A stretch of DNA of 64,000 nucleotides from Paenibacillus curdlanolyticus YK9 (GTDB lineage Bacteria > Bacillota > Bacilli > Paenibacillales > Paenibacillaceae): contig NZ_AEDD01000003.1 of assembly GCF_000179615.1 (NCBI RefSeq), positions 390,363 to 454,362 on the forward strand, given 5' to 3'. Both the position numbers and the translations under genes were made by a program. This document shows positions 44,148-53,971 of this stretch, piece after piece. The first letter of the stretch is position 1, and each line of letters starts with the position of its first letter. A model generated the notes under the pieces. The model ran no database searches. It had not been told where the DNA came from and saw nothing but the letters and a program-made list of their open reading frames with translations.

Positions 44148-46472
44148 TTATTTCAATGTAATCGTAACGGTCACATTATTTTCTCCTGCCGGCACAATAA
44201 CGGTGCTGCCTTCAAACGATGCCGAAGCGCCGCTTACCGATGCAATCTCGCCAATGCTGTTCAGCGTCACGCTGAACGCTTTGCCGCTTCCCTGCAAGGA
44301 AACGACGACGGACTTGCCTTCCCGCGCAATCGCAACCGTCGTTTCGACGGCACCTTTCACATCGCGAACGGTTGAATACGCAGTGCGACCATCTTCCAAT
44401 GCGTATACGTGGAAATCAACGCCGTTGGAATAGTCATAGTCGGGACGCAGATCGTTGGCGCCAAACGCCACGATGGCGTTCGGGCGAGCGAACAGCGGCA
44501 AGCTGTCGAAGCTGTAGTTCTCTTTATGCCAACCCGGTTGCTTGGTCTCGCCTGTCAGGACATGCGTCCACGTTCCGCCTTGCGGCAAATAATACTGGAC
44601 GTCGCCGTTCTCCGTGAAGACTGGCGCGACGAGCAGGTTCTCGCCGAGCATATATTGGCGATCGAGAAATTCGGATGTCGGATCGTCCTGGAATTCCAAA
44701 ATCATCGCGCGCATCGATGGCAAGCCGCGTTCAGGCGCCTGAGCTGCGGTATCGAACAGGTACGGCATAAGGCGTGACTTCAGCTTCGTGAAGTAACGCG
44801 TAACATCGACAGCCTCTTGATCGTACGCCCATGGCACCCGGTACGATTTGCTGCCATGCAGGCGGCTATGGCTGGAGAGCAAGCCGAAGGCAAGCCAGCG
44901 CTTGAATACATGCGTCGGCGCCGTGTTCTCGAAGCCGCCGATATCGTGACTCCAGAAGCCGAAGCCGGACAAGCCGAGCGACAGGCCGCCGCGAAGGCTT
45001 TCGGCCATCGACTCGTAGTCTGCGTAGCAGTCTCCGCCCCAGTGGACAGGGAACTTCTGTCCGCCGACCGTCGCCGAGCGCGCGAACAGCGCGGCTTCGC
45101 CTTTGCCCAGCTTTTCCTCCAGCACGTTGAACACAACCTCGTTGTAGAGCTGCGTATAGAAGTTGTGCATTTTGAACGGATCGGAGCCGTCATGGTAGAC
45201 GACATCGGTCGGAATTCGCTCGCCGAAGTCGGTTTTGAAGCTGTCAACGCCCATGTCGACGAGATCGCGCAGGTAACTTGCGAACCACTCGCAAGCGGCT
45301 GGATTCGTAAAGTCGACGAGCGCCATGCCCGGCTGCCATAGATCCCATTGCCAAACGTCGCCGTTCGCTTTTTTCACCAGATAGCCGTTCCGCTTGCCTT
45401 CTTCGAAGAGGCGCGAACGCTGCGCGATATACGGATTAATCCAAACGCAGATTTTGAGCCCTTTCTCCTTCAGCCGCTTCAGCATGCCAACTGGATCCGG
45501 GAAGGTGCGCTCGTCCCATTTGAAATCCGTCCAATGGTATTCCTTCATCCAGAAGCAGTCAAAGTGGAACACATGCAGCGGCAAATCGCGCTCGGCCATG
45601 CCGTCTACGAATGAATTTACAGTCGTTTCATCATAATTTGTCGTGAACGACGTCGTCAGCCAGAGGCCGAACGACCAAGCCGGCGGCAGCGCCGGCTTGC
45701 CGGTCAGATCCGTATATTTGCCCAATACGTCTTTGATGGAAGGGCCGTCGATGACGAAGTACTCGAGCGATTCGCCTTCTACGCTGAACTGCACTTTTTT
45801 CACTTTCTCCGAGCCTACCTCGAAGGAAACGAGCTCCGGCTGATTGACGAATACGCCGTAGCCTTTGTTGGACACATAGAATGGGATATTCTTATACGTC
45901 TGCTCGGAGCTCGTGCCGCCGTCCTGGTTCCAAATATCGACCGTTTGGCCGTTTTTCACGAAAGCGGTAAACCGTTCGCCGAGTCCATAGATGAACTCGC
46001 CTACGCCCAGATCCAGTTCATCGCGAAGCCAAGCGCGCTGTTTGCCTTCTGTAATATAAGCCATCGAACGAGGGCCGCTGCCCGTCAGTCGCTCGCCGTC
46101 GCGATAGAAAGCAACGCTCCACTCCTCGCCTTTGCGAATATGCGCGCTTAACGTGCCGCTTGTCATAATCGTCTCCGTCTCGGTTTCGGTAATCGTAACA
46201 TGTCCGCTCGATTGCGGCGTCAGCTCGAATTGCGGTCCCCGCTCCTGCACGCCCGCGTAGTGGATCAGCTTAATGCCAATGACGCCCGGCGCAGGGGAGT
46301 GGAATTTCACGGTTAATTGAAGCGTATCCAGCATATTTCCCCGGCTCATAATCGGAATCGGTGATACGTATGCTGTGAGCTCTTCTCCCCGTTGCTCTAC
46401 TTCATGGGCTTGAACCGCCGATTTGACCGTGTAGCCTTCGCGAATAAGCCAGTTTCCGTCATGGAATTTCAT
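44148..46472 (-). CDS. yicI: GH31 alpha-xylosidase (YicI-like)
   Basis: A 774-aa glycoside hydrolase family 31 enzyme, the same size as E. coli YicI (772). The start MKFHDGNWLIREGY matches YicI. The nucleophile region is DSFKTDFGERIPTDVVYHDGSDPFKMHN. The acid/base Asp lies in HWGGDCYADYESMAESLRGGL, and LGLSGFGFWSHDIGGFE is conserved. It should release xylose from alpha-xylosides such as xyloglucan oligosaccharides. The ATG at 46472 is chosen over 46484 because of the homologue start and ribosome binding site distance. It is divergent from an AraC regulator, its likely activator. Confidence 0.93.
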   Translation of the reverse strand: MKFHDGNWLIREGYTVKSAVQAHEVEQRGEELTAYVSPIPIMSRGNMLDTLQLTVKFHSPAPGVIGIKLIHYAGVQERGPQFELTPQSSGHVTITETETETIMTSGTLSAHIRKGEEWSVAFYRDGERLTGSGPRSMAYITEGKQRAWLRDELDLGVGEFIYGLGERFTAFVKNGQTVDIWNQDGGTSSEQTYKNIPFYVSNKGYGVFVNQPELVSFEVGSEKVKKVQFSVEGESLEYFVIDGPSIKDVLGKYTDLTGKPALPPAWSFGLWLTTSFTTNYDETTVNSFVDGMAERDLPLHVFHFDCFWMKEYHWTDFKWDERTFPDPVGMLKRLKEKGLKICVWINPYIAQRSRLFEEGKRNGYLVKKANGDVWQWDLWQPGMALVDFTNPAACEWFASYLRDLVDMGVDSFKTDFGERIPTDVVYHDGSDPFKMHNFYTQLYNEVVFNVLEEKLGKGEAALFARSATVGGQKFPVHWGGDCYADYESMAESLRGGLSLGLSGFGFWSHDIGGFENTAPTHVFKRWLAFGLLSSHSRLHGSKSYRVPWAYDQEAVDVTRYFTKLKSRLMPYLFDTAAQAPERGLPSMRAMILEFQDDPTSEFLDRQYMLGENLLVAPVFTENGDVQYYLPQGGTWTHVLTGETKQPGWHKENYSFDSLPLFARPNAIVAFGANDLRPDYDYSNGVDFHVYALEDGRTAYSTVRDVKGAVETTVAIAREGKSVVVSLQGSGKAFSVTLNSIGEIASVSGASASFEGSTVIVPAGENNVTVTITLK

Positions 46473-46617
46473 TGTCGAGTCCATCCTCTCGTCTTATCGA
46501 CTTAGCTTCCGATTTGAAAGTGTTCTTAGTTGTATTATACTGATTGATATAGTCTCGAACTATCATAATAATGCTCATTCATAGCACGATTCTGACGATA
46601 ATGGAGGCTAGACGACA

Positions 46618-47535
46618 ATGGATATTTATGCTAAACACTCCCTCCGCGAGGATCGCCTCCATGGAGATGCCATGCTGCCGTTGGCAGCCTATTGGATAGA
46701 CAGAGATTTGGGAGAACCCGTGCTGGATACCCACTGGCATCAGGAGGCTGAGTTCTTCTGCGTGCTGGAAGGAGAAGTACAGTTCCAGGTCGACACTGAA
46801 TATCTGATCGTTCGGGCAGGGGAAGCCGTCTTCATTAATGGAGGAGATATCCATGCGGGGCATGCACAGGAAGGCGCGATCTGCCGATTCTGCGCGATCG
46901 TCTTTGATGTCGGCTGGCTGTCCAGCGCCAGCTATGACGCCATTCAAGCGAGCTTCATCACGCCGCTGCAGGAGCGTCGCCGCACGTTTCCCCGCCATAT
47001 TCGCTCCGATACCGACTGGGGCCGGAGCGTGCTGGGCCACTTGGCGGCAATCCGAGCTGATTACGAAGGGCGATCCCCCGGCTACGAAGCAGCGATGAAA
47101 GGCCGCATGCTGCTTATTTTTCACGCTATCGCAGCTGCTGGACAATGGCGCAGCCGAGCCGTCACGAGCGCAGCCGAATCAGCGAAAATCGAACGGCTCA
47201 AAGCGATCATCGTCCATATTCAGCGAAACTTCGATCGCCCGCTGCGCATTCAGGAACTGGCCGATCTCGTGCCGATGAGCGAGGGGCAGTTTATCCGATT
47301 TTTCAAATCGATGACCCGCAAAACGCCGATCGAATATGTAAATACGTATCGCATTCGCAGAGCGGCAGAGCTGCTGCGGAATACCGACCGCAAAATATCG
47401 GATATTGCGCTAGAGGTCGGCTTCGATCATATGAGCTATTTCATTAAAGTGTTTCGCAAACAGCAAAAAACGACCCCTTCCGAATACCGGAAAGAGTCGT
47501 CTCGCGATTTCGCTGCCCCAAGCGAGCTGGAGTAA
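46618..47535 (+). CDS. AraC-family regulator with cupin sensor domain
   Basis: A 305-aa regulator. The N-terminal cupin (DTHWHQEAEFFCVLEGEVQFQVD...VFINGGDIHAGHA) is a likely sugar sensor. The C-terminal AraC domain has two helix-turn-helix units: LRIQELADLVPMSEGQFIRFFKSMT and ISDIALEVGFDHMSYFIKVFRKQQKTTPSEYR. GGAGGCTAGACGACA precedes the ATG. It is transcribed away from the alpha-xylosidase gene across a 145-base gap, so it probably controls xyloside use. No sugar transporter lies next to it. Confidence 0.92.
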   Translation: MDIYAKHSLREDRLHGDAMLPLAAYWIDRDLGEPVLDTHWHQEAEFFCVLEGEVQFQVDTEYLIVRAGEAVFINGGDIHAGHAQEGAICRFCAIVFDVGWLSSASYDAIQASFITPLQERRRTFPRHIRSDTDWGRSVLGHLAAIRADYEGRSPGYEAAMKGRMLLIFHAIAAAGQWRSRAVTSAAESAKIERLKAIIVHIQRNFDRPLRIQELADLVPMSEGQFIRFFKSMTRKTPIEYVNTYRIRRAAELLRNTDRKISDIALEVGFDHMSYFIKVFRKQQKTTPSEYRKESSRDFAAPSELE

Positions 47536-47555
47536 CGTAGAATATATATTTATGC

Positions 47556-48602
47556 CTACAGCGCGCTGCCGCCATATACGAAGCGGTATTCCCAGTGCGT
47601 GCCTGCGATGCTGCTGATTTTGACGCCGCCTGATTCTTTGGAATACGTATGCAGCACTTGCCCGTTGCCCAAGTAAATGCCGTCATGCGTAATCTTTTGC
47701 TTCGACTTGTCTATGCCAGCATACGCGGAAGCGCTGGAGCCTTTATAGGACATGAAGAAAATGAGATCGCCGCGCTTGAGCTGATGCCAGTCGGTTACGG
47801 CATTGCCCTTGTTTTGCACATATTCTCCCTGCTGACGAGAATCCGCCGGCAGCTTGAGCCCGATCCCTTCAAGGAACATCGTACGCACGAGATCCGAGCA
47901 ATCGAAGGTCGTAGTCGTGTTGCGATCAGATCCGAATTCGTACGGCGTGCCTAAGTATTTCATGCCTGTTGCGATAACCTGCTCAATTTTTGCTGCGTTG
48001 TCGCCTGTGCCTGCTCCGTTGTCAGGCGTGCTAGGGTTGCCTCCGCCATTGCCTGCGCTGCCGCCTGGCACCGTGCCGTTAACGGTAACATACTTCGATT
48101 GGGAGCTGATGTAGCCTCTGCGCCCTTGCTGGTCGGCAACCTCATACCAGTAAGCATTCGGCGCGCTGAGCACCTGAACTTGATCGTTTTTATGCAAATA
48201 GCCAATCGCCGATCCGCTTGTGGAAGGGCTTGTCCGTAATGTTACTGTCGCAACGATCGTGCCATTCGTATTGCCTTGGGATGGCGCGCCTGAAGAGGTA
48301 ACCGATAAATATTGGCTGGAAGTCGAGACGTATCCGATCGCTCCGCGCGAATCCTGCACTTTATACCAATAAGCATTCGTCTGCTCTAATACAACGATCG
48401 ATTCGCCTTGCTTTAATAAACGAATGACGCTGCCCGCAGTCGACGGCTGCGTACGCATATTAACGCCTGCCTGCACCGTTGCCGTTCCGACTTGCGCTGC
48501 CCATACATCCGCAGCCGGCGCCGCTACTGCGCCTAGCGCGAGCATAGCTGTTACTGAAGCTGTAATGAGCGGTTTTTTCATTTTCGACGAAAATGTTCCC
48601 AT
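47556..48602 (-). CDS. Secreted NlpC/P60 endopeptidase with two SH3 domains
   Basis: A 348-aa cell-wall hydrolase. A signal peptide (MKKPLITASVTAMLALGAVAAPAADVWA) leads to two bacterial SH3 domains (GVNMRTQPSTAGSVI... and VTLRTSPSTSGSAIG...), a Gly/Asn linker and the NlpC/P60 domain. Catalytic Cys lies in TTTFDCSDLVRTMF (FDCSGLV is usual) and His in KITHDGIYLGNGQVLH. It cuts peptidoglycan stem peptides outside the cell. GGAGGGTATGACAAC precedes the ATG at 48602. A 388-base upstream gap holds its leader. Confidence 0.93.
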   Translation of the reverse strand: MGTFSSKMKKPLITASVTAMLALGAVAAPAADVWAAQVGTATVQAGVNMRTQPSTAGSVIRLLKQGESIVVLEQTNAYWYKVQDSRGAIGYVSTSSQYLSVTSSGAPSQGNTNGTIVATVTLRTSPSTSGSAIGYLHKNDQVQVLSAPNAYWYEVADQQGRRGYISSQSKYVTVNGTVPGGSAGNGGGNPSTPDNGAGTGDNAAKIEQVIATGMKYLGTPYEFGSDRNTTTTFDCSDLVRTMFLEGIGLKLPADSRQQGEYVQNKGNAVTDWHQLKRGDLIFFMSYKGSSASAYAGIDKSKQKITHDGIYLGNGQVLHTYSKESGGVKISSIAGTHWEYRFVYGGSAL

Positions 48603-48990
48603 GTTGTCATACCCTCCGTTGTTCGTGATGTCTACCGCTGCTTCTCCTTCGGTAATCCCTCTGTCTCACGGAATATGACCTCATTGTAGATTTTGTTGAA
48701 CAATGGAGCATCCGCCGAACCTCCTAACTTGTCTCGCGCCATCCGTAGGCATAACGAACCTTGCCAATTGGTAATGCAAACGCAAACAAACAAAAAGCGC
48801 CCAATGGGCGCTCTCTCATGTTTCTCATTATGCTTGGCAACACAGCGAGATTGCTATCTTCCTTTGTTAAAACATTCTCACGGTCCCATAACTTTGGACT
48901 TGCAGGGAAAGATAGGTCGCTGGAACCACTATATACCTACTTAACTAGCGTAACCAACATTTACTAACTGTTCTGAACGCCGCAGCTAGG
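48603..48990. other. Intergenic region upstream of the NlpC/P60 gene with a terminator hairpin
   Basis: On the minus strand, 180 bases after the CDF stop, AGCGCC-CAATG-GGCGCT (48796-48812) is followed by TTTTTGTTTG, an intrinsic terminator. Between the CDF stop and this hairpin CTATCTTTCC can pair with GGAAGATAG across about 45 bases, giving a folded 3-prime region. I looked for c-di-AMP, c-di-GMP and Mn riboswitch cores and found none. No convincing gene is present. Confidence 0.5.
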
Positions 48991-49899
48991 CTAATTGTCC
49001 ACTGCGGCTGTTGGCATCGGCGTGCTGATGCATGGCTCCACATGCACGTGTACGCTCATGATGTTATGCTTGCGCTCCATCTGCTGCTCGATTTCGTCAC
49101 TGATCTGATGGCTCTCTACAAGCGTTAAAGAGGGGTCAACGAGCACGATCACATCAATTAGCACATTGCTGCCATGTACGCGCGCTTTAATATCTTTAAT
49201 CGATCGTACGCCTTTGGTCCGCTCGATCGTACCGCGCAGCGTCACGAGCCGCTTCTCGTCGAAGCCATCCGTCAGCGCATGCGTCGAGCTGTAGAAAATG
49301 TCCCATGCCGTCTTGCAAATAATAAGCCCTACCGCGAACGCGGCGGCGAGGTCAAGCCATGCCAACCCCATTCTTGCGCCGATAATGCCTACCGCGGCCC
49401 CGATGCTAACGAGCGCATCAGACAAATTATCCTTGGCTGCTGCCATCAGCGCTTGGTTGTTAATTCGCTTTGCCAGCTTTCGATTGTATTGATAGACAAG
49501 CAGCATCGCAGCAGCTGCGCCCAGCGCTACCCAAGCAGACGTTAGGCCGGGCATCTCCTGCTTGCCCGCGAACAAGGAGCGCACGGCATCAATCAGCACC
49601 TGTATGCCGACCGTTGCCATAATGAAGGATGCGATAAGCGCAGCAATCGTTTCCGCTCGAAAATGGCCATACGGATGGTCCTTATCCGGCGGTTTCTGTG
49701 AAATGCGCAAGCCGACCAGCACAGCAATTGAAGCTACAATATCCGTTAAGTTATTGAATCCATCCGCGGTCAGCGCGAGCGAGGCAAACCAATACCCGGC
49801 AAACAACTTCACGCCTGACAACGCCAAATATGCGCCGATGCTGATCCAAGCGCCTCGCTCGCCCTGTTTAATTTCCGCATACTGATCGCCAATCGCCAA
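48991..49899 (-). CDS. Cation diffusion facilitator (CDF) efflux protein
   Basis: About 302 aa. Six membrane helices carry the CDF metal sites: ALTADGFNNLTD in helix 2 (Asp, Asn and Asp ligands), HPYGHFRAE after helix 3 and AKDNLSDALVS in helix 5. The cytoplasmic C-terminal domain has RSIKDIKARVHGSNVLIDVIVLVDP and IMSVHVHVEP. The N-N-x-x-D variant in helix 2 resembles the manganese exporters MneP/MneS of B. subtilis. The start is best placed at the TTG at 49899, 7 bases after GGAGGT; a further upstream TTG lacks a site. It stands alone. Confidence 0.9.
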   Translation of the reverse strand: MAIGDQYAEIKQGERGAWISIGAYLALSGVKLFAGYWFASLALTADGFNNLTDIVASIAVLVGLRISQKPPDKDHPYGHFRAETIAALIASFIMATVGIQVLIDAVRSLFAGKQEMPGLTSAWVALGAAAAMLLVYQYNRKLAKRINNQALMAAAKDNLSDALVSIGAAVGIIGARMGLAWLDLAAAFAVGLIICKTAWDIFYSSTHALTDGFDEKRLVTLRGTIERTKGVRSIKDIKARVHGSNVLIDVIVLVDPSLTLVESHQISDEIEQQMERKHNIMSVHVHVEPCISTPMPTAAVDN

Positions 49900-50076
49900 C
49901 GTTATGACCTCCAAATTCCCTAAAAAGGTACCTCACCTAGATTATCCCATTCCCCTCCATTCATCCGGCTCATTGTTTGAATAAGGCTTACCACCTCATG
50001 CCCGTCTATTATTGGGACAAAAAAAGCAGCCTTACGCTAAAATACGCGCAGACTGCTTCGCTTGCTTTATTATGCA

Positions 50077-50739
50077 TTAAAAATAGCCGAATGGATTATC
50101 ATCATCCCGGCGCGGCTTATTGCCGACGGCGTCGGATTGGCGCTGCTCATCGCGTTGCTCCGTTCCTGCCGATGCCTCTCGCTCTCGCTCTCGCTCTTGC
50201 TCATGTCCATGCTCTTGCTCATGGTGCAGAGGGGACGCTGTCTTCGACAAGTCAGCAGGCGCCGCCTTCGGCTTGCCGAGCTCCAGCCCGCAATCGGTGC
50301 AGTATCGCGCTGCCAGATCGTTCTCCGTATCGCAGTCCGGGCAAATCACGCGAATCTCGCCCATCGTCATCTCAGGCTTCGGCTCTTGCTCCGTAAAGCG
50401 CGTTCCGCAGTCCGGGCAGAACTTCACGTTCACTGGAACGACCTTGCCGCAGCCGCAGCTCTTCTCCAGCTTCACGCCTTGAATCTTATCCTCAATCGCG
50501 TCAACCTCCTGCTGCAACGTCCGCAATTGCTCGCAGCAGGAAGTTACGCGTTCCTCCGTCTCCGCCGTCTCGCCATGCATATAGGCGTGGAACATCGCCT
50601 CGCCCATCTCCGTATACAGCTTCGACATTTCCTTCTCGCGCGACGATTTCTGGCTGTTCAATCGGGTAATCTCAAGCGTCTGCTGCGCTTTCCGCGCCGC
50701 ATCGGATGCCCCTTGCTTCACTCGTTCAAAAATAGACAT
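50077..50739 (-). CDS. Zinc-ribbon protein with coiled-coil N-terminus
   Basis: A 220-aa protein with no recognised name. Residues 1-85 are a long helix/coiled coil (VKQGASDAARKAQQTLEITRLNSQKSSREKEMSKL). Two double-Cys units follow: KSCGCGKVVPVNVKFCPDCGT and ICPDCDTENDLAARYCTDCGL, each able to bind one zinc. The C-terminal 60 residues are charged and repetitive (HEQEHGHEQEREREREA), ending RRDDDNPFGYF. The ATG at 50739 follows GGGGGGATCTGC. It may be a stress-type scaffold or nucleic-acid-binding protein. It is the last gene before a terminator-marked gap. Confidence 0.82.
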   Translation of the reverse strand: MSIFERVKQGASDAARKAQQTLEITRLNSQKSSREKEMSKLYTEMGEAMFHAYMHGETAETEERVTSCCEQLRTLQQEVDAIEDKIQGVKLEKSCGCGKVVPVNVKFCPDCGTRFTEQEPKPEMTMGEIRVICPDCDTENDLAARYCTDCGLELGKPKAAPADLSKTASPLHHEQEHGHEQEREREREASAGTEQRDEQRQSDAVGNKPRRDDDNPFGYF

Positions 50740-50814
50740 GCAGATCCCCCCAAAGTTCGTGCAATGTAAGTTGGTTCTCATTAACCGCACGAAGCGGCAC
50801 TTAATCAGCATTCG

Positions 50815-50851
50815 ACAAAAAAAGCCTGCAAGCAATCACGCCTGCAGGCTT
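50815..50851 (-). terminator. Terminator of the ABC-F gene
   Basis: AAGCCTGCA pairs with TGCAGGCTT, and seven T follow on the minus strand, 31 bases past the stop of the ABC-F gene. Confidence 0.85.
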
Positions 50852-50881
50852 GGAGTTACGATTCAAAGCTTCGCAAACGTC

Positions 50882-52504
50882 TTACTCCGCCGGATACATC
50901 CGCTCGCGCATCGCTTTTACTTCCGCATTTTCCAGATACTCGTCATACGACATCATCCGATCGATCAAGCCGTTCGGCGTAATCTCGAAGATCCGGTTCG
51001 CAACGGTTTGAACGAACTGATGGTCATGCGAGGTGAACAGCATCGTGCCATCAAAGTCGATCATGCCATTATTGAGCGCCGTAATCGATTCGAGGTCCAA
51101 GTGGTTCGTCGGTTCGTCCATGACAAGCACGTTCGAGCCGGACAGCATCATTTTGGACAGCATGCAGCGTACCTTCTCGCCACCGGACAATACGCTTGCT
51201 TTCTTCATCGACTCGTCGCCTGCAAACAGCATGCGGCCGAGGAATCCGCGGATGAACGTTTCGTCCTGATCTTTGGAATATTGGCGGAGCCAGTCAACCA
51301 GCGTCAAATCCACGCCATCGAAGTAAGCCGAGTTGTCCTTAGGGAAGTAAGCCTGAGTCGTTGTAATGCCCCATTGGAACGTGCCGGCATCCGGCTCGAG
51401 CTCGCCCATAATGAGCTGGTACAGAACGGTTTTCGCCAAACCGTTAGGACCAACGAGCGCGATTTTGTCGCCTTTGTTCACGGTGAACGTCAGGTTGTCG
51501 ATAATTTTCTCGCCGTCAATCGTCTTCGTCAGGCCTTCAACAAGCAGCAATTGCTTGCCCGCTTCACGCTCCGGCTTGAAGTTAATGAACGGATACTTGC
51601 GGTTCGACGGACGGATGTCGTCGAGCGAGATTTTATCGAGCATTTTCTTACGGGAAGTCGCCTGCTTCGACTTCGATTTATTCGCACTGAAGCGCTGAAT
51701 GAACGCTTGCAGCTCTTTAATTTTATCTTCTTTTTTCTTGTTCTGGTCGCGCTGCAGCGCGAGCGCCAGCTGGCTGGACTCATACCAGAAGTCGTAGTTG
51801 CCGACGTACATTTGGATTTTGCCAAAGTCGATGTCCGCGATATGCGTACAAACCGTATTCAGGAAGTGACGGTCATGGCTGACTACGATAACGGTGCCTT
51901 CGAATTTAGCCAGGAAGTTCTCGAGCCAATGGATCGATTCCATGTCCAAGTGGTTGGTAGGCTCGTCAAGCAGCAGGATGTTAGGCGTACCGAACAAAGC
52001 CTGCGCAAGCAAAACGCGTACCTTCTCGTTGCCGCCGAGCTCCTTCATTTGCTTATCGTGGAACTCTGTGAAAATGCCGAGGCCGTTGAGCATCTCTGCC
52101 GCTTCGGACTCCGCTTCCCAGCCGTTCATCTCTGCGAATTCGGCTTCGAGCTCGCCTGCGCGCATACCGTCCTCGTCCGTGAATTCAGCTTTCGCATATA
52201 GCGCGTCCTTCTCTTGCATCACGTCATACAGGCGTTTGTGGCCCATAATTACGGTCTGCAAGACCGAGAACTCATCGTATTCGTAATGGTTCTGCTTCAG
52301 AACCGCATAACGCTCGCCTGGCGTAATGTGCACTTCGCCTGTGTTAGGCTCGATCTCGCCGGACAAGATTTTGAGGAAAGTCGACTTGCCTGCGCCGTTA
52401 GCGCCGATCAAGCCATAGCAGTTGCCTGGCGTAAACTTAATATTAACATCCTCGAATAGCGGGCGCTTGCCGTAGCGAAGCGAGACGCCTGTCGTACTAA
52501 TCAT
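50882..52504 (-). CDS. ykpA: ABC-F family ATPase (YkpA-like)
   Basis: A 540-aa soluble twin-ATPase of the translation-factor (ABC-F) class. First domain: Walker A GANGAGKST and the signature-region variant LGGNEKVRV, with Walker B LLLDEPTNHLD. A linker rich in Lys (KKKEDKIKELQAFIQRFSANKSKSKQA) follows. In the second domain the P-loop reads GPNGLAKTV, with Ala replacing the usual second Gly, then LSGGEKVRCMLSKMML and VLVMDEPTNHLDLES. No membrane part. ABC-F proteins act on ribosomes or in antibiotic protection; YkpA-type members are housekeeping. GAGGACGGG is 13 bases upstream of the ATG. Confidence 0.93.
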   Translation of the reverse strand: MISTTGVSLRYGKRPLFEDVNIKFTPGNCYGLIGANGAGKSTFLKILSGEIEPNTGEVHITPGERYAVLKQNHYEYDEFSVLQTVIMGHKRLYDVMQEKDALYAKAEFTDEDGMRAGELEAEFAEMNGWEAESEAAEMLNGLGIFTEFHDKQMKELGGNEKVRVLLAQALFGTPNILLLDEPTNHLDMESIHWLENFLAKFEGTVIVVSHDRHFLNTVCTHIADIDFGKIQMYVGNYDFWYESSQLALALQRDQNKKKEDKIKELQAFIQRFSANKSKSKQATSRKKMLDKISLDDIRPSNRKYPFINFKPEREAGKQLLLVEGLTKTIDGEKIIDNLTFTVNKGDKIALVGPNGLAKTVLYQLIMGELEPDAGTFQWGITTTQAYFPKDNSAYFDGVDLTLVDWLRQYSKDQDETFIRGFLGRMLFAGDESMKKASVLSGGEKVRCMLSKMMLSGSNVLVMDEPTNHLDLESITALNNGMIDFDGTMLFTSHDHQFVQTVANRIFEITPNGLIDRMMSYDEYLENAEVKAMRERMYPAE

Positions 52505-52578
52505 TGAATGGATCCCGTCCTCTCAAACATGTTCATCGCATCATTATATCATAAATGCCCGCTTCCGTCATAAGGTGT

Positions 52579-52640
52579 GAAAAAACGGGATCGGTTTCCA
52601 GAGATCGGCGATTCATCGCCTCTTGGAAACCCATCCCGTT
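52579..52640 (-). terminator. Terminator of the Gfo/Idh/MocA gene
   Basis: A long stem: AACGGGAT-GGTTTCCA arms pair across a 25-base centre with one mismatch, and TTTTTT follows on the minus strand. Confidence 0.85.
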
Positions 52641-52656
52641 ATGCACAATGCTCAGC

Positions 52657-53736
52657 CTAGTTCCAGTTCAGCTTCACTTGATTGCCCGTCTCGGACGACT
52701 CATAGATCGCATCGAGTATCCGGTTGTTCGTATAACCCGAAATGGCGGAAGAGATCGGCGTCGTGCCGTCTTGAATGGATTGGATAAAATGGCGAGCGAG
52801 CAGCTCGCGCTCATTCGCGTCGTCGAGCGGCTTGATTTCCGTCGTCACGACCTCATTGTCAACATGCGTAATGAACTTCGCTGTATTGCCAACGTACGAA
52901 ATGCCTGCTTCCGATCCCATTAGATGAATGTATGGCTCGTCGGACATCTCAGCCGCATGCGCTGCCCAACTGACATCAAGCGCCAGCGTAGCGCCGTTGT
53001 CCAGCTTAATGAGTGCCGTAGCGAGATCCTCGACATCGTAAGTGCCTTCCCAGTTCGGCGTTCCCCAGTTGCCCGTGCCGCGCTTATGCGGACCGAACTC
53101 GGCATAGGTCGTGCCGAATACGGTCACCGGACGAGGACCGCTCATAAAGTGGAGCGCCAAATCGAGCATATGAACGCCGATATCGATCAGCGGACCGCCG
53201 CCTGCCAGCTCTTTGCGCGTAAACCATGAACCCCAGCCTGGAATGCCTTTTTTGCGAATCCAGCCGCTCTTCACGTTATAGATCCGTCCGAGCTTGCCCT
53301 CGTCGATGATAGCCTTCACCGCACGCGCTAGGCCAGAGAAGCGCATTTGCTGGGCGATGATCAATGTTTTGCCTGTACGCTCTTGAACGTCGACGATTTC
53401 TTTTGCTTTCGCGGAATCGATAGCCATCGGCTTCTCAAGAATGACATGCTTGCCGGCTTCCAGAGCTGCAATCGCAAGCGGCGCATGGAATTGGTTCGGC
53501 ACCGCGATCACGACCGCATCCAATTTCGGATCAGCGAGCAGCGCCTCCGGCGAAGAATGCGTAACTGGAATGTCATATTCTGCTGCGCGCTGCTCAGCGA
53601 GCGGCAGGTACGTATCGGTTACAGCTTTCAGCTCCGCTACGTCCGCGAGTTTATTTAAGGTTTCCATATGAATCGCACCAATGGCGCCAGCGCCGATTAC
53701 GCCAAAACGAATGCGGGCAGTCGATGAGTTAGTCAT
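52657..53736 (-). CDS. Gfo/Idh/MocA family sugar-type oxidoreductase
   Basis: A 359-aa NAD(P)-dependent oxidoreductase. The N-terminal RFGVIGAGAIGAIHMETL carries the dinucleotide motif. VAVPNQFH-like AVVIAVPNQFHAPLAIAAL and HVILEKPMAID contain the conserved EKP lysine. GGGPLIDIGVHMLDLALHFM holds the catalytic Asp/His region. Substrates in this family are mostly inositols or sugars; none can be named here. CGGAGGAAATCAACC precedes the ATG. The gene is alone, with a strong terminator. Confidence 0.93.
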   Translation of the reverse strand: MTNSSTARIRFGVIGAGAIGAIHMETLNKLADVAELKAVTDTYLPLAEQRAAEYDIPVTHSSPEALLADPKLDAVVIAVPNQFHAPLAIAALEAGKHVILEKPMAIDSAKAKEIVDVQERTGKTLIIAQQMRFSGLARAVKAIIDEGKLGRIYNVKSGWIRKKGIPGWGSWFTRKELAGGGPLIDIGVHMLDLALHFMSGPRPVTVFGTTYAEFGPHKRGTGNWGTPNWEGTYDVEDLATALIKLDNGATLALDVSWAAHAAEMSDEPYIHLMGSEAGISYVGNTAKFITHVDNEVVTTEIKPLDDANERELLARHFIQSIQDGTTPISSAISGYTNNRILDAIYESSETGNQVKLNWN

Positions 53737-53971
53737 GGTTGATTTCCTCCGATTTTAGTGCCGGCTCCCCCTAGGGAAACGCCAGGCAAGATATAGTTTT
53801 ATTATAACGCTTCCATTCTCCGATAACGATGCGCCGGATTGGCATAGTATTGTCCGAATTTGCTTTCTAGCGTCATTTTATTTTCCAGCTTTTACCGGCC
53901 GCTGGCTTTAGTTGCCCGACGTTGCAGAAGGACAAGCAGCTCATCGTTGCAGCAGTTGGCTGAAAATACAG

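Noticed and set aside
44780-45341. Frames overlapping the alpha-xylosidase gene on both strands
   Set aside because: They are shadows inside an intact GH31 gene.
48603-48990. c-di-AMP (ydaO) riboswitch before the NlpC/P60 gene
   Set aside because: This gene class often carries one, but the conserved core sequences were not found on the minus strand.
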